The notes under the pieces were generated by a model. It worked only from the letters and a program-made list of their open reading frames with translations. It was not told the DNA's origin and searched no databases. The position numbers and the translations under genes were made by a program. Below are positions 49,620-58,393 of a stretch of 64,000 bases of DNA, one piece after another. The stretch is taken from the NCBI GenBank assembly GCA_012728855.1, contig JAAYEH010000035.1, positions 62,001 to 126,000 on the forward strand, given 5' to 3'. Position 1 is the stretch's first letter. The number at the start of each line of letters is the position of its first letter. The stretch comes from Rhodopirellula sp. GTDB taxonomy: Bacteria > Planctomycetota > Planctomycetia > Pirellulales > Thermoguttaceae.

Positions 49620-50519
49620 TCAACCGGCTGACTCGGGCGATCCGGATGCTTCGTTGGGCGTCTGGCGGTCCGCTCTTGCCCGCTCCTCACGGACCGCCAT
49701 CCGCAGCAATCCGGCGGTCGTGCTGAAGGAGTCCGAACGCCGCATGCACGTAGCATCGGGAATACTCTGAAGAAACGCCTGTCGCAACGAAGCTTCCAAT
49801 CCCCCCTGTTTAAACAGGTGCTCACCAAGCCGATTCCATTCGTCCAGAAACTCACTCTGCATTTCCGTCGGAGTGCAGTAGCGTCGCACGTAACGGGCGA
49901 TGCGAGCCTTCAGTTCTCTTTCGAGAACCACCCGTGCCGTTCGGTAACGATTATCGACCGAGGCAAGCGATAGCCCGAGAAGTTGGCTGATCTCCTCACG
50001 CGTCAGATCCTCGCAGAGACGACCGTAGAGCACCCTGAAATGGTCGCCTTTACCGCGGCGGAACAAGTGATGTCGGAGCCCTTCCATGCTCTGCTGCAAC
50101 AGATCCTCCACCCAAGCAGCGTAGAACAGGTCTTCCGGATCGGCGGAAACTTCCCAATCTTCGCGATTCAGTACGGACCGATCGATCGCGTCTTGCCGAA
50201 TCAAGTTCTGCAGAAGTTCTCTGCGCTCGTTGTCCGTGCGAAAAATCGTGGCGAGTTGCTTTCGCACGACGCCGCAGATCAGATTGCGGAGTCTGGCCGA
50301 GCGATCGGCTTGCCACTGCGCGAGCAAACGGTTACGCAAGAGAATCTCGAACGTGGCCGAGGCGACGTCCTCGGCGTCGTGCCACGACATCCCGGTCCGC
50401 CTTGTCACGAATCGACAAATGGGCCCCCAGTAATCTTCAAGGAACTGCTGCCAGTCTTCTTCGCTGCCGCCGGCCGCGATGCGGCGAACCAGAGTTAATC
50501 GGGTTGGAGGGAAGCCCAT
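49620..50519 (-). CDS. ECF-type sigma factor with C-terminal extension
   Basis: 299 aa. Region 2 is seen in WQQFLEDYWGPICRFVTRRT and DAEDVASATFEILL. Region 4 is LTREEISQLLGLSLASVDNR followed by YRTARVVLERELK. About 90 residues follow region 4, longer than a minimal ECF factor, with Arg/Glu-rich helices that may sense or anchor. No anti-sigma gene is adjacent; the divergent neighbour encodes a Ser/Thr kinase, and kinase-linked ECF groups are known in planctomycetes. Phosphorylation-controlled sigma activity is therefore a fair hypothesis. The start has GGAGG upstream. Confidence 0.88.
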   Translation of the reverse strand: MGFPPTRLTLVRRIAAGGSEEDWQQFLEDYWGPICRFVTRRTGMSWHDAEDVASATFEILLRNRLLAQWQADRSARLRNLICGVVRKQLATIFRTDNERRELLQNLIRQDAIDRSVLNREDWEVSADPEDLFYAAWVEDLLQQSMEGLRHHLFRRGKGDHFRVLYGRLCEDLTREEISQLLGLSLASVDNRYRTARVVLERELKARIARYVRRYCTPTEMQSEFLDEWNRLGEHLFKQGGLEASLRQAFLQSIPDATCMRRSDSFSTTAGLLRMAVREERARADRQTPNEASGSPESAG

Positions 50520-50539
50520 GATCGATACCGAGCCAAAGT

Positions 50540-50595
50540 ACGTCAGGCTTTCCAGCCTGCTGAGCGGGTTCCAATCAGGCTGGAAAGCCTGACGT
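50540..50595. repeat. Perfect 20-bp inverted repeat between ECF and kinase genes
   Basis: ACGTCAGGCTTTCCAGCCTG (50540-50559) and its exact complement (50576-50595) enclose a 16-base loop. It begins 20 bases upstream of the sigma factor start, inside the divergent promoter region, so it cannot be a simple terminator for either gene. It is related to the element at 38224-38283. Confidence 0.9.
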
Positions 50596-50776
50596 GTACT
50601 GCACCGCTTCCATCCATCCAGTATCTAACATGCGACATCCGGGAACCAGCCCCCATTCCCGGGCTGCCCCAGCGGTCGCAGCGGCGGTCTACCGCCGCCG
50701 AGATGCTTGGATTCCGGGCCAGACCCAGGTAGAATGGCATCCATTGCTCCGGTCTTGTTCCGTTTCAGCAGCCCCC

Positions 50777-53032
50777 ATGACCCCTGCAATCGGCCAACTC
50801 GCGTCGCAGCGATCCTCTGCCGACTCGCGATTCAGCGCGGGCCCAAGCGGCGGCGATTCATCCGTCGCCCTGGTGTCCCGGCTCGCCAGGCAAGTTCAAG
50901 CTCTTCATGCGGAGGGTCGAATTCATCGGGCGATCGGGTTGAGTGCAATTCGGATGGACGCATCGCAGTCGCCGAGTCTTTCCGAGCCGCCGGAGATTTG
51001 CCGTTTCGGCGGCCATTACGCGGATCCGGATCGCTGTCCCCCGGAACTGATGGAGGCGGACGAGTTCGAACTTCCCACGGATTACCGGGCGGCGGAGGCC
51101 CGGCTGAAAGACGCCGGCCACCGGATCAACCCGCGGCGTGTCGACGTGTACCAGTTGGCCACGCTGTTGATTCAACTTCTCTGCCACAAGTCAGTTTCCA
51201 CCTATTTGAGCAGCCCGAGAGCTGCTGCGGCGGTTCCGCCATCGCTCCGCCGCGCGATCGACCGGGCCTTGGGGCACCGCGCGGCCGACCGCTTCGAGAC
51301 CGTCGAGGAGTTGCTCGACGAATTGTCGCTGGCGCTTCCGCGGACCGACGGGGAGACACCGCCTGCAGGACGCCGGCCGACTTCGTTCCCGCTGGCGAAC
51401 CAGCGAACGTCGCCGCTGCCCTTTAGCAGAATCGATCGCTACCGGATCCTCGATAGGATCGGGCAGGGAGGCATGGGCGACGTTTATCGCGGGCGCGACG
51501 ATTCACTCGACCGCGATGTCGCGGTTAAGGTTCTCGCCCCGCACTTGTCCCGCGACAGTCCTTTCGTGTACAGGTTCCGCAGAGAAGCCGCCGCGGCGGC
51601 TCAAATACACCATCCCAACGTCGTGCAAGTCTACTTGATCGGCGAGGAGGACGGGCAACATTTCTTTGCGATGAAGTTCATCGACGGCGAAACGTTGGCT
51701 GAGAAACTTCGCCGGCTTCGCCGATTGCCGCACGGCGAGGTTCTCGATCTGCTGGGGCAGTGTTTGGCGGGTCTGGCAGCCGCCCACGCTTGTGGCCTGG
51801 TCCACCGTGATGTGAAACCGGCGAACATCCTTCTGGAACACGGTTCCGGGCGGGCGATCCTGGTCGACTTCGGTCTCGCGCGCCGGGCTGGCGACGGCAA
51901 CCGCCTCACCGCGGACGGAACCGTGATGGGTACCGTCGACTACATTGCTCCGGAGCAGGCCGTCGGCGTAAAGGTCGACGCACGGGCCGACATCTACGCT
52001 CTCGGCGTCATCGCCTATCAGATGCTGTCGGGCCGGTTGCCGCACGAAGCCGATTCACCCACGGCCGTGCTGTTCCAGCATGTCCATGAGGCCCCTGTTC
52101 CGCTCGAGGAAATCGCGCCGGACGTCCCCGCGGCCCTCGGTCGGATTGTGGCCCGAATGATGGCGAAGCAGCCGCAAGATCGCTATCAGAGTTGTGACGA
52201 GGTAGCCGAAGATCTGCGTGTACTGGGCAATGCGCCTCTGCCCGGTACGGAGCGATCCGGGGATGTCGATCGAGACGAGAATCGCACCGCCGTTGGACGG
52301 CAGCCCGGCCGCTACCGCTTGCTGCTCGGCGGCGGACTCGCCGTTGCGGTCGCAACCGCCGCGTTGGTGGTTGGCTCGCGGCAGCGAGGCTCGGCTTCGT
52401 TACCGGCGAGCCCCGCCGCTGCCCGCGTGGAGTCGACAATTTCCGAAGTGGCCACGGAGTCTCGCCTGATCGATCCGACTGCCGGCACGTGGGTCTCGTT
52501 GCTCGACCATTTTCGTCGGCAGAGCGACGTCGTTTCCGGAGACTGGTCGGTCGAGAGCAATGGCGTTCGCGTCGAATCGGGCCAGGCCGCCCGTATCATG
52601 GTTCCCGTCATCGCAGCGGGGCGTGACTACAGCTTGGAAATCGAGTTCACACGCAACGCCGGCAACGGCAGTGTCGTGATCCTCTTGCCGGTCGGCGAAC
52701 GAGCCTGCGGACTGACGCTGCACGGATGGGAGGGGATCGACGGCATTGAAGTGATCGATGGTCGTCGCGCGAACGATAACGCGACCACCCGCTCCTCCTT
52801 CTTCGAGAACCAGAAACGCTACCGGCTTCGCGTCGATGTCCGCGTCCAAGGGGAGGATGCCTCGATCCACGTTCTCGTTGACGACGAACCTTATCTCGAG
52901 TGGCGGGGAAAAGCCTCACTTCTGGCCACGTACTTCCATTGGGATCTTCCGGAGCCGGTTCGCCCGGGACTAGGCGCTTGGGATGCCAATGTCACCTTCC
53001 ACAGTGTGCGGTTCCAGAGCGGCTCTCAGTAG
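50777..53032 (+). CDS. Membrane Ser/Thr protein kinase with N-terminal pseudokinase half
   Basis: 751 aa. Residues 1-190 resemble the C-lobe of a kinase without catalytic residues (GRIHRAIGLSAI where HRDxKxxN is expected, then VDVYQLATLLIQLL and DRFETVEELLDEL). A complete kinase domain follows (220-485): IGQGGMGDVY, K251, HRDVKPAN (343-350), DFG (365-367), APEQ. A single membrane segment (LLLGGGLAVAVATAALVV, about 515-533) leads to an extracytoplasmic beta-sandwich of DUF1080/LamG-like character. The ATG at 50777 has no clear ribosome site, so the start is uncertain. Divergent from the ECF sigma gene. Confidence 0.9.
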   Translation: MTPAIGQLASQRSSADSRFSAGPSGGDSSVALVSRLARQVQALHAEGRIHRAIGLSAIRMDASQSPSLSEPPEICRFGGHYADPDRCPPELMEADEFELPTDYRAAEARLKDAGHRINPRRVDVYQLATLLIQLLCHKSVSTYLSSPRAAAAVPPSLRRAIDRALGHRAADRFETVEELLDELSLALPRTDGETPPAGRRPTSFPLANQRTSPLPFSRIDRYRILDRIGQGGMGDVYRGRDDSLDRDVAVKVLAPHLSRDSPFVYRFRREAAAAAQIHHPNVVQVYLIGEEDGQHFFAMKFIDGETLAEKLRRLRRLPHGEVLDLLGQCLAGLAAAHACGLVHRDVKPANILLEHGSGRAILVDFGLARRAGDGNRLTADGTVMGTVDYIAPEQAVGVKVDARADIYALGVIAYQMLSGRLPHEADSPTAVLFQHVHEAPVPLEEIAPDVPAALGRIVARMMAKQPQDRYQSCDEVAEDLRVLGNAPLPGTERSGDVDRDENRTAVGRQPGRYRLLLGGGLAVAVATAALVVGSRQRGSASLPASPAAARVESTISEVATESRLIDPTAGTWVSLLDHFRRQSDVVSGDWSVESNGVRVESGQAARIMVPVIAAGRDYSLEIEFTRNAGNGSVVILLPVGERACGLTLHGWEGIDGIEVIDGRRANDNATTRSSFFENQKRYRLRVDVRVQGEDASIHVLVDDEPYLEWRGKASLLATYFHWDLPEPVRPGLGAWDANVTFHSVRFQSGSQ

Positions 53033-53091
53033 GTTCCGCTTGCCGAGGGGAACCTCGCGACACGATCCCGTTCGGCAAGCGGGATCCACCG
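53030..53091. repeat. CCGCTTGCCGAG / CTCGGCAAGCGG-type element overlapping a stop codon
   Basis: TAGGTTCCGCTTGCCGAGG (53030-) and GATCCCGTTCGGCAAGCGGG (53066-) belong to the family of 28639-28661 and 40735-40791. The first three bases are the kinase stop codon, so the element lies flush with the gene end. Confidence 0.75.
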
Positions 53092-53325
53092 GGTGCGATC
53101 CGGTCGCCCCAAAACGTGTAGCGACAAGATAAGGGATGCTGATGGGGGATAGCCCCTGTTGTCTTAACGCCGCGGCCTTTTCGGCTTCGCCATCGGGAAA
53201 CGCTTTCGGTTTGTCGCTTTCCGGTGAATTTCCATGGAGAATCTGCCGATGAGCGAGGTTGGTACGACTTTACCGCTTGCGCTGCCTTTGCCGGCTGCGT
53301 CTGGATTGGGCACTGGGCTAAGACT

Positions 53326-54819
53326 ATGGCGAAACCGCTCAAAAAAGAACTGCGGTATGCCTCGGCGGGCGCCGACGCAATGGTGTCCACTGATCGGCGG
53401 GTAGACGCCCCCCATGTCATTGGCCAAGGCGTTCCAGCGGGAAATGCCGCGGAATGTGTAGGTTCAAACGTTCCCACAATTCAGGAGGGGGTACAGTCAG
53501 GGTGCCAGGACTCGCAGCCAGGAGGCTCCGATCCATCCCCCATAGTCGGACCATGCCCGGAATCGGCGCCGCTTCCCACCCAGTTTCGTCTCCAGGCAAG
53601 TCAACTGGCCGAACACCTGCGTCTTCGGCAATGCGAACTCGACCATCGCGAATCCCAAATGAACGCCCGCTGTGCGCAATGGGACAACTCAGCGCGTTCG
53701 GCTCGGCTCTGGCTGAGCGAACGCGAGGAGGAAATCCGCGATCGGCAGGTGGCGTTGGACCGACGCGAGGGTGAGTTGCGGGCGCGGCTCGATCGGCTGG
53801 CGGAGGCCGAAAGTGCATCGGAGAAGGCAAGACGCGAGCAGGAGCATCGCCTCGCCGGCCGCGAGTCGGACTTGGTGTCCGCAGCGGAGACGCTTGCGGC
53901 GGAACGCGCCGCGCTGGCGGCGGCTCGGGCAGCGTTTGGCGAACAGCAGACTCGGGCCGAGGACGATCTCCGACGCCGGAAGCAGCAGATCGATCTTCGA
54001 CGCGACGCATCGCTAGCGCTCGTTCGGCAGTTGACGGCAGGGCTGCAAGGACGGCGACCGGCGAACCAATGCCCGGACGACCCGGCGCCGACCGAACCGG
54101 CAAGTCCCGACAATCGACTCGAGGATGAAGTCTGCCGTCTCGAACTCCGGCGTCGGCAACTGCAGGAGGCCGAAGCCGAATTAACGGCTTCCCGAGAGGA
54201 GTTGGCGCAACTTCGCGAGCAGGTTCTCGAACAACGTCGAAAGGACCGGCAGTTGGCCCGCGACGACCGGCGACGAATGACCGTCGAACATCGCCGGATG
54301 CTCCGCGAGCAGGAAGAACGACGGCAAGCGATCCAGCGTCAGAGCGAACAGGTCGACAAGAGTCGGAGGGCACTGGAGCAGCTCCGGGGCGAACTCGCCC
54401 GCATGCACCGGGAGACTCTGGAAATCCGCTTGGCGAGCGAGGAACTCTGGGCCCAGCTCGCCGGGTCGGCGCCACCGGCCGCCCTTACACATTCTCTCGG
54501 CCAGATCCGCAGCAAGTTGGCCGACCAATACCGGGCAGCCGCCGCCGAACTGAGCGACAAGAAGCGGGAACTTGAGTCTCTCTGCGTCCAATTAGCCCAG
54601 CAATACGAGAGACTTCATCGCCGGAAAGACGAGTTGGAGCGATGGGCGGCCGCCCGGGAGGAAGAAATCCAGCAACAGGCTCGGCGGCTGGTTGCGCGCG
54701 AGGAGGAGATCCAGACGGAGCAGGAGCGGCTGAACGAGCGCTCTCAGCAATGGCAGACCGAAGAACTCGGCTACCGGCAGGAGATCCGGCAGCTCAGGTC
54801 GAAGGTTCTTAGTGCTTAG
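53326..54819 (+). CDS. Long coiled-coil protein, function unknown
   Basis: About 497 aa. After a low-complexity N-terminus (to about 110) the protein is almost entirely charged heptad-type helix rich in Glu, Arg, Gln, Ala and Leu (AESASEKARREQEHRLAG, REELAQLREQVLEQRRKDR, AREEEIQQQARRLVAREEEI). Two coiled regions are separated near 275-300 by a Pro-rich hinge (NQCPDDPAPTEPASP). No enzyme domain or membrane segment is seen. The start is uncertain: ATG 53326 is used, GTG 53224 adds 34 residues. A structural or scaffold role beside the kinase gene is inference. Confidence 0.75.
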   Translation: MAKPLKKELRYASAGADAMVSTDRRVDAPHVIGQGVPAGNAAECVGSNVPTIQEGVQSGCQDSQPGGSDPSPIVGPCPESAPLPTQFRLQASQLAEHLRLRQCELDHRESQMNARCAQWDNSARSARLWLSEREEEIRDRQVALDRREGELRARLDRLAEAESASEKARREQEHRLAGRESDLVSAAETLAAERAALAAARAAFGEQQTRAEDDLRRRKQQIDLRRDASLALVRQLTAGLQGRRPANQCPDDPAPTEPASPDNRLEDEVCRLELRRRQLQEAEAELTASREELAQLREQVLEQRRKDRQLARDDRRRMTVEHRRMLREQEERRQAIQRQSEQVDKSRRALEQLRGELARMHRETLEIRLASEELWAQLAGSAPPAALTHSLGQIRSKLADQYRAAAAELSDKKRELESLCVQLAQQYERLHRRKDELERWAAAREEEIQQQARRLVAREEEIQTEQERLNERSQQWQTEELGYRQEIRQLRSKVLSA

Positions 54820-54850
54820 AACTTAGAGCTTAGGCGACCGGCAGAAATTC

Positions 54851-54910
54851 GTAGCCTGACTCTCGGAGTCGGGCCTGGCTTCCAAGACCCGACTCGGAGA
54901 GTCAGGCTAC
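54851..54910. repeat. GTAGCCTGACTCTC...GAGAGTCAGGCTAC inverted repeat
   Basis: The arms 54851-54873 and 54888-54910 pair at 22 of 23 positions with a 14-base loop. It sits between the convergent ends of the coiled-coil gene and the dehydrogenase gene and probably terminates both. In sequence it is distinct from the other palindrome families here. Confidence 0.85.
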
Positions 54911-54944
54911 GTCCGAGCGGGTAGATTCCTTTCTGCCGCTCGCC

Positions 54945-55979
54945 TCAGGGATGCAGAATCACTTTCAAGGCGCGCTGGGCTTCAATCTCGGCGAATGCGG
55001 TTTCCCACTTGCTCAGCGGCAAGCGATGCGTGATGATTTGCTCGGCAGGGATCCGGCCGCCGGCGATCAGATAGATGGCCCGATCCCAACTGGAGTAGCT
55101 CGTCGACAGGCAGAAATGGATGTCGAGAACTTTGAAGGCCGCCTTTTCCCAGGGGAAGTCGACGTTCTTGCCGGCCGTCAACCCGATCGCGCAGATGCGG
55201 CCTTTCTTGCGGACAAGATCCACCGTGCCGGCGATGGCGGCCGGCGCGCCCGAGCACTCGATCACCAGATCGGCGCCGTATCCGCCGGTGAGGTCAGCCA
55301 CGGCCTGCGGCACGTTGTCTTCGCCGACGTTGAGCACGGTTTGGAAGCCGAGTTGCCTGGCCTTGTCGAGCCGCATGCCCTCATCCTGCGGCGCCCCGAC
55401 CATGACGATGTGCCGAGCCCCGGCCGCGACGGCGGCCAGACCCGACAAGAGCCCAATCGGCCCCGGTCCAAGGACGACGACAAAATCGCCCGGGGTCACT
55501 CCCGCGCGTTCGTAGACATCGTGTACGGCGTTGGCCGTCGGTTCGACGACGGCAGCGGTGTCGAAATCCATCGAGTTGGGGATGCGGTGCAGGAGTTGCT
55601 CGGGCATCACGAGCAGCCGGGCCATCGAACCGTGGATCCCCCAGCCCGGGCTCCGCTTCTCCGGGCAGATCTGCACGTTGCCACTACGGCAAACAGGACA
55701 CTGTCCGCAGTGGCGGGTGTGCGGTTCGCCCACCACCCGGTCGCCCACGGCCACGTATCGGCAGTCCGGCCCCAGTTCGATCACGGTTCCCGAGAATTCG
55801 TGGCCGAGGATCACCGGGGGCCAGTAGGGGAAGCGGTCGTGCTTGACGTGGACGTCGGTGCCGCAGATCCCGCTCGCATGAACCTCGATGAGCACCTCGC
55901 CCGCCTGAGGCCTCGGCTCGGGCATGTCCAACAGGGCAAGGTGGCCGATCCCTTTAGCGGTCTTGACCAAGGCTTTCAT
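54945..55979 (-). CDS. Zinc-dependent medium-chain dehydrogenase (threonine/sorbitol dehydrogenase-like)
   Basis: 344 aa with full MDR features: catalytic zinc ligands in GICGTD and GHEFSG, the structural-zinc cysteine cluster HCGQCPVCRSGNVQIC, the PTANAVHDV region and the NAD-binding VVVLGPGPIGLLSGLAAVAAG. The pattern fits L-threonine 3-dehydrogenase, sorbitol dehydrogenase or related polyol oxidases; the exact substrate cannot be chosen. The enzyme should be cytoplasmic. The ATG has AGAGGATCCCC-type sequence upstream. It is followed closely on the same strand by no gene, and its own upstream neighbour ends 30 bases away. Confidence 0.88.
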   Translation of the reverse strand: MKALVKTAKGIGHLALLDMPEPRPQAGEVLIEVHASGICGTDVHVKHDRFPYWPPVILGHEFSGTVIELGPDCRYVAVGDRVVGEPHTRHCGQCPVCRSGNVQICPEKRSPGWGIHGSMARLLVMPEQLLHRIPNSMDFDTAAVVEPTANAVHDVYERAGVTPGDFVVVLGPGPIGLLSGLAAVAAGARHIVMVGAPQDEGMRLDKARQLGFQTVLNVGEDNVPQAVADLTGGYGADLVIECSGAPAAIAGTVDLVRKKGRICAIGLTAGKNVDFPWEKAAFKVLDIHFCLSTSYSSWDRAIYLIAGGRIPAEQIITHRLPLSKWETAFAEIEAQRALKVILHP

Positions 55980-56009
55980 GGGGATCCTCTTGTTCCACTT
56001 CCCGCGAGT

Positions 56010-57611
56010 TCAGAACACGAACATCATTTGTAGACGGGCCATGGCAGGCGCCAGCCGTTCATAGTTGCGGGTCACAACGGCACGATCGCGATGCTCCAGC
56101 TTGCCGACGTGTTGTTGCAGCGATTCCCAGGCGACCGACAAGCGCTCGGAGTTCTTGCGGACAGACTCCGAGCGGGGGTGGCGCAGCAGGTCGTCATGAA
56201 GTTGATGCGCCGACTCGTGAAGGGCTTCCGCGGCAGCAGCCGCTTCGCGGCGGAACTGTGGCGGGTAACGCGACGACGGGCCGAGCCGTTCGGCGAGATC
56301 GCGGAACAGCAGGTCCGTCAGCGAGTCCACCTGACCGGCCAATTCGACGGCCTGCTCGACATCGACCAGCGGCGCGATGCCCAACAGATCCTGGACCGCC
56401 TGAATGTTCTCGTCCGTTTGGGTCAACTGCTGCGCCAGTTCGGGCGCAGTCAGACCCTGGAAACCAGTCCGAAACTGCTGCCACTGGACATCCAACGGCC
56501 GAAAATCCCATCGCAGGGAATCGAGCGGGTCTTGGCCGGCAGCGGCTTTGCTGAAGTCCGCACACATCGACCGCAGTTCCCGTGCGGCCTCGACCGCGCC
56601 CGCAGCGTCCGGTGTGGCGAGCAGCATCTTCAGGGAAATGCGCTCACACACCGCGTCCACGTTTCGACTCAACGCTGCCGCGCAGCGTGCCAAGCCACCG
56701 CGGTCCATTTCATAGGGGATCCAAAGAACTTCGTGCAGTTGCCGATGCACGTGATTGATGCGCCGAATGTGCCGTTCGCTCTCCTGGGAATCCAGGGAGC
56801 GAAGCCGGTCCGCCAACGCCCGCCAGTCTTTATGCACCGTCCGATACTGGTTGAGGAATTCGTCGTACGGGACCGGACGGCTGGCACTGGTCGTCAGGAA
56901 ATTCACCTGCATCTGAAGTCGCTTCCCCTCGATCAGCAGAACTTGGCTGTCGCGCGAACGCTGCAGCGAGCCGGCGACGTCGTCGAGCAGACCGCGCAGG
57001 TGCCCGGTTAACGCACCCAAAAGCTGCACGATCTGTTCCCTGTCCACTTGGGGACTAATGGCCAAACGTTGGCAAAGGCGGCCGCTGGACGCGTTCAGCT
57101 TGCGGACGCACTCTCGGCAAGTGGCAGAGATGGCAAAGGAGCCTTCCAGACGCGTGGCCAGAGTCCGCCAATGCCGGTCCACCACCAGAAAACCATCGGC
57201 CAGCAGCGCAGGTTCCGACTGGGCTTCCACCCTCCGCACCAGGCCGTCCGTCATGGCTTTGACGGCGATTGCATCACCCAGCAGCGGACGCAACTCGGGA
57301 CGTACTCCCACTTCCTGACGCAAGATGGCGACGAGTTCGCCGGAGTGCATCGCGAACTCTTCCAGGGCGATCCGAGCGTCGCGAGCGCGTGGATCGACGG
57401 GAGGCTTGGCAGCGGGTGGCCCACCGGGCGGTCTGCCAGGCGGCGGCTGACCGTCACGCGTCAAATGCGGCAGCACTTGGGTTTCAATCAAAACTCGCAA
57501 CACGCCGTCGACAAAATCCCGTCGCCGATCGTTCGGCTGCGCCGCCGACACTGTTCCAAGCGGGGCGGACATCAATCCGATGCCGACAACTGCGATCACC
57601 AGGCAACGCAT
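56010..57611 (-). CDS. Exported helical protein of unknown function
   Basis: 533 aa. Signal peptide MRCLVIAVVGIGLMSAPLG to SAA, with an excellent GGAGG eight bases before the ATG. A Pro/Gly-rich linker (PPPGRPPGGPPAAKPP) is followed by mostly alpha-helical sequence with recurring segments such as WRTLATRLEG, WRALADRLRSLDS, WQQFRTGFQGL and WESLQQHVGKLEH. These suggest a repeated four-helix-like unit of about 90-120 residues. No heme or metal motif is seen. The gene is 22 bases after a small CxxCH protein gene and probably shares its transcript, suggesting a joint periplasmic role. Confidence 0.75.
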   Translation of the reverse strand: MRCLVIAVVGIGLMSAPLGTVSAAQPNDRRRDFVDGVLRVLIETQVLPHLTRDGQPPPGRPPGGPPAAKPPVDPRARDARIALEEFAMHSGELVAILRQEVGVRPELRPLLGDAIAVKAMTDGLVRRVEAQSEPALLADGFLVVDRHWRTLATRLEGSFAISATCRECVRKLNASSGRLCQRLAISPQVDREQIVQLLGALTGHLRGLLDDVAGSLQRSRDSQVLLIEGKRLQMQVNFLTTSASRPVPYDEFLNQYRTVHKDWRALADRLRSLDSQESERHIRRINHVHRQLHEVLWIPYEMDRGGLARCAAALSRNVDAVCERISLKMLLATPDAAGAVEAARELRSMCADFSKAAAGQDPLDSLRWDFRPLDVQWQQFRTGFQGLTAPELAQQLTQTDENIQAVQDLLGIAPLVDVEQAVELAGQVDSLTDLLFRDLAERLGPSSRYPPQFRREAAAAAEALHESAHQLHDDLLRHPRSESVRKNSERLSVAWESLQQHVGKLEHRDRAVVTRNYERLAPAMARLQMMFVF

Positions 57612-57633
57612 GTTTTTTACCTCCTTGTGGCGG

Positions 57634-58008
57634 TTACTTGTGCGCGTCGTGACATGCCGCACAGTTGGCAACTCGATTCAATTCCGCGGCCGCTTCGGGC
57701 TTGTCCTCGGCTGCAGCCCGGGCGGCGGCCAGCAGCGCCTTGGTCTTTTCTTCCCAGCTCGCCGCTTCGCCACGCGGCGGGCGCAGGGTAGCCAGCGCCT
57801 GGTACAACTTGACCAACTCGACCTTCTCGGCGCCGGTCGCCACGCCGGTGGCAACTTTCTTTAGCAGTTCCTTGGGCTTCTTATGCGCAGCCTTCATCAC
57901 GTCTTTGATCGCGGGTTTTGCATCCGCCCCCGGCGCGATCTCCGGCGCCGCCAACGGCAGGGAGAACAAACAGCCGAACGCGACAAGCCACGAGCCAAAA
58001 CACTTCAT
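57634..58008 (-). CDS. Small exported protein with one C-terminal heme-type CxxCH
   Basis: 124 aa: a signal peptide (MKCFGSWLVAFGCLFSLPLA), then a Lys/Ala-rich four-helix-like body, and at the extreme C-terminus VANCAACHDAHK, a c-type heme attachment motif. This resembles short c'-like or class II cytochromes, in which the CxxCH is near the C-terminus of a helical bundle. GGAGG lies nine bases before the ATG. It leads a two-gene unit with the 533-aa secreted protein. Confidence 0.78.
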   Translation of the reverse strand: MKCFGSWLVAFGCLFSLPLAAPEIAPGADAKPAIKDVMKAAHKKPKELLKKVATGVATGAEKVELVKLYQALATLRPPRGEAASWEEKTKALLAAARAAAEDKPEAAAELNRVANCAACHDAHK

Positions 58009-58296
58009 CGAACAACCCTCCGTGAAGAACGAACATTTGCACACATCCGCACCGTCCTTCGGGATTCTAACGGATGGAGACTCTCAGGTCCACTGCTGGC
58101 AGGCGTTCCGGAGTGAGGAAGACCTGTCGGCGGCTTAAACCCGCGGCCGGTTGCCCAGCCCGCCGTCGATCGACAGCCAAGAAGGGGGTCGGGAGTATTC
58201 TCCCGCACCCGGCCGAAATAATAGCGGAGATTCAAGAGCCCCGTGTCGTGAGCCGATCGGATGGCTCGACTCTCGACAATCCACTCTCTTCCTCTT

Positions 58297-58393
58297 AGAG
58301 CCTATCCCAGAACCGTAGGGGACTGGCTCATTTTGCGGAGTCTTCGGAGCAAAATGTGCCTGTCCCCTTCTCCTCGGTTTTGGGGTAGGCTCT
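58297..58393. repeat. REP/MITE-like palindromic element with GGGGAC core (copy 2)
   Basis: This 97-bp element has ends AGAGCCTATCCCAGAACCG and CGGTTTTGGGGTAGGCTCT, which pair. An inner stem GGGGACTGGCTCATTTTGC pairs with GCAAAATGTGCCTGTCCCC except for two T-T mismatches, a REP-like imperfect hairpin. Its last base is the first base of the minus-strand stop codon of the GGDEF gene. It is about 65-70% similar by eye to the copy at 61701-61802, including a compensated A-T to G-C change in the outer stem. Confidence 0.88.

Noticed and set aside
53164-53427. 87-codon minus-strand frame ending MAKPKRPRR
   Set aside because: It overlaps the start region of the coiled-coil gene, has no family features, and its basic tail is typical of GC-rich chance frames.
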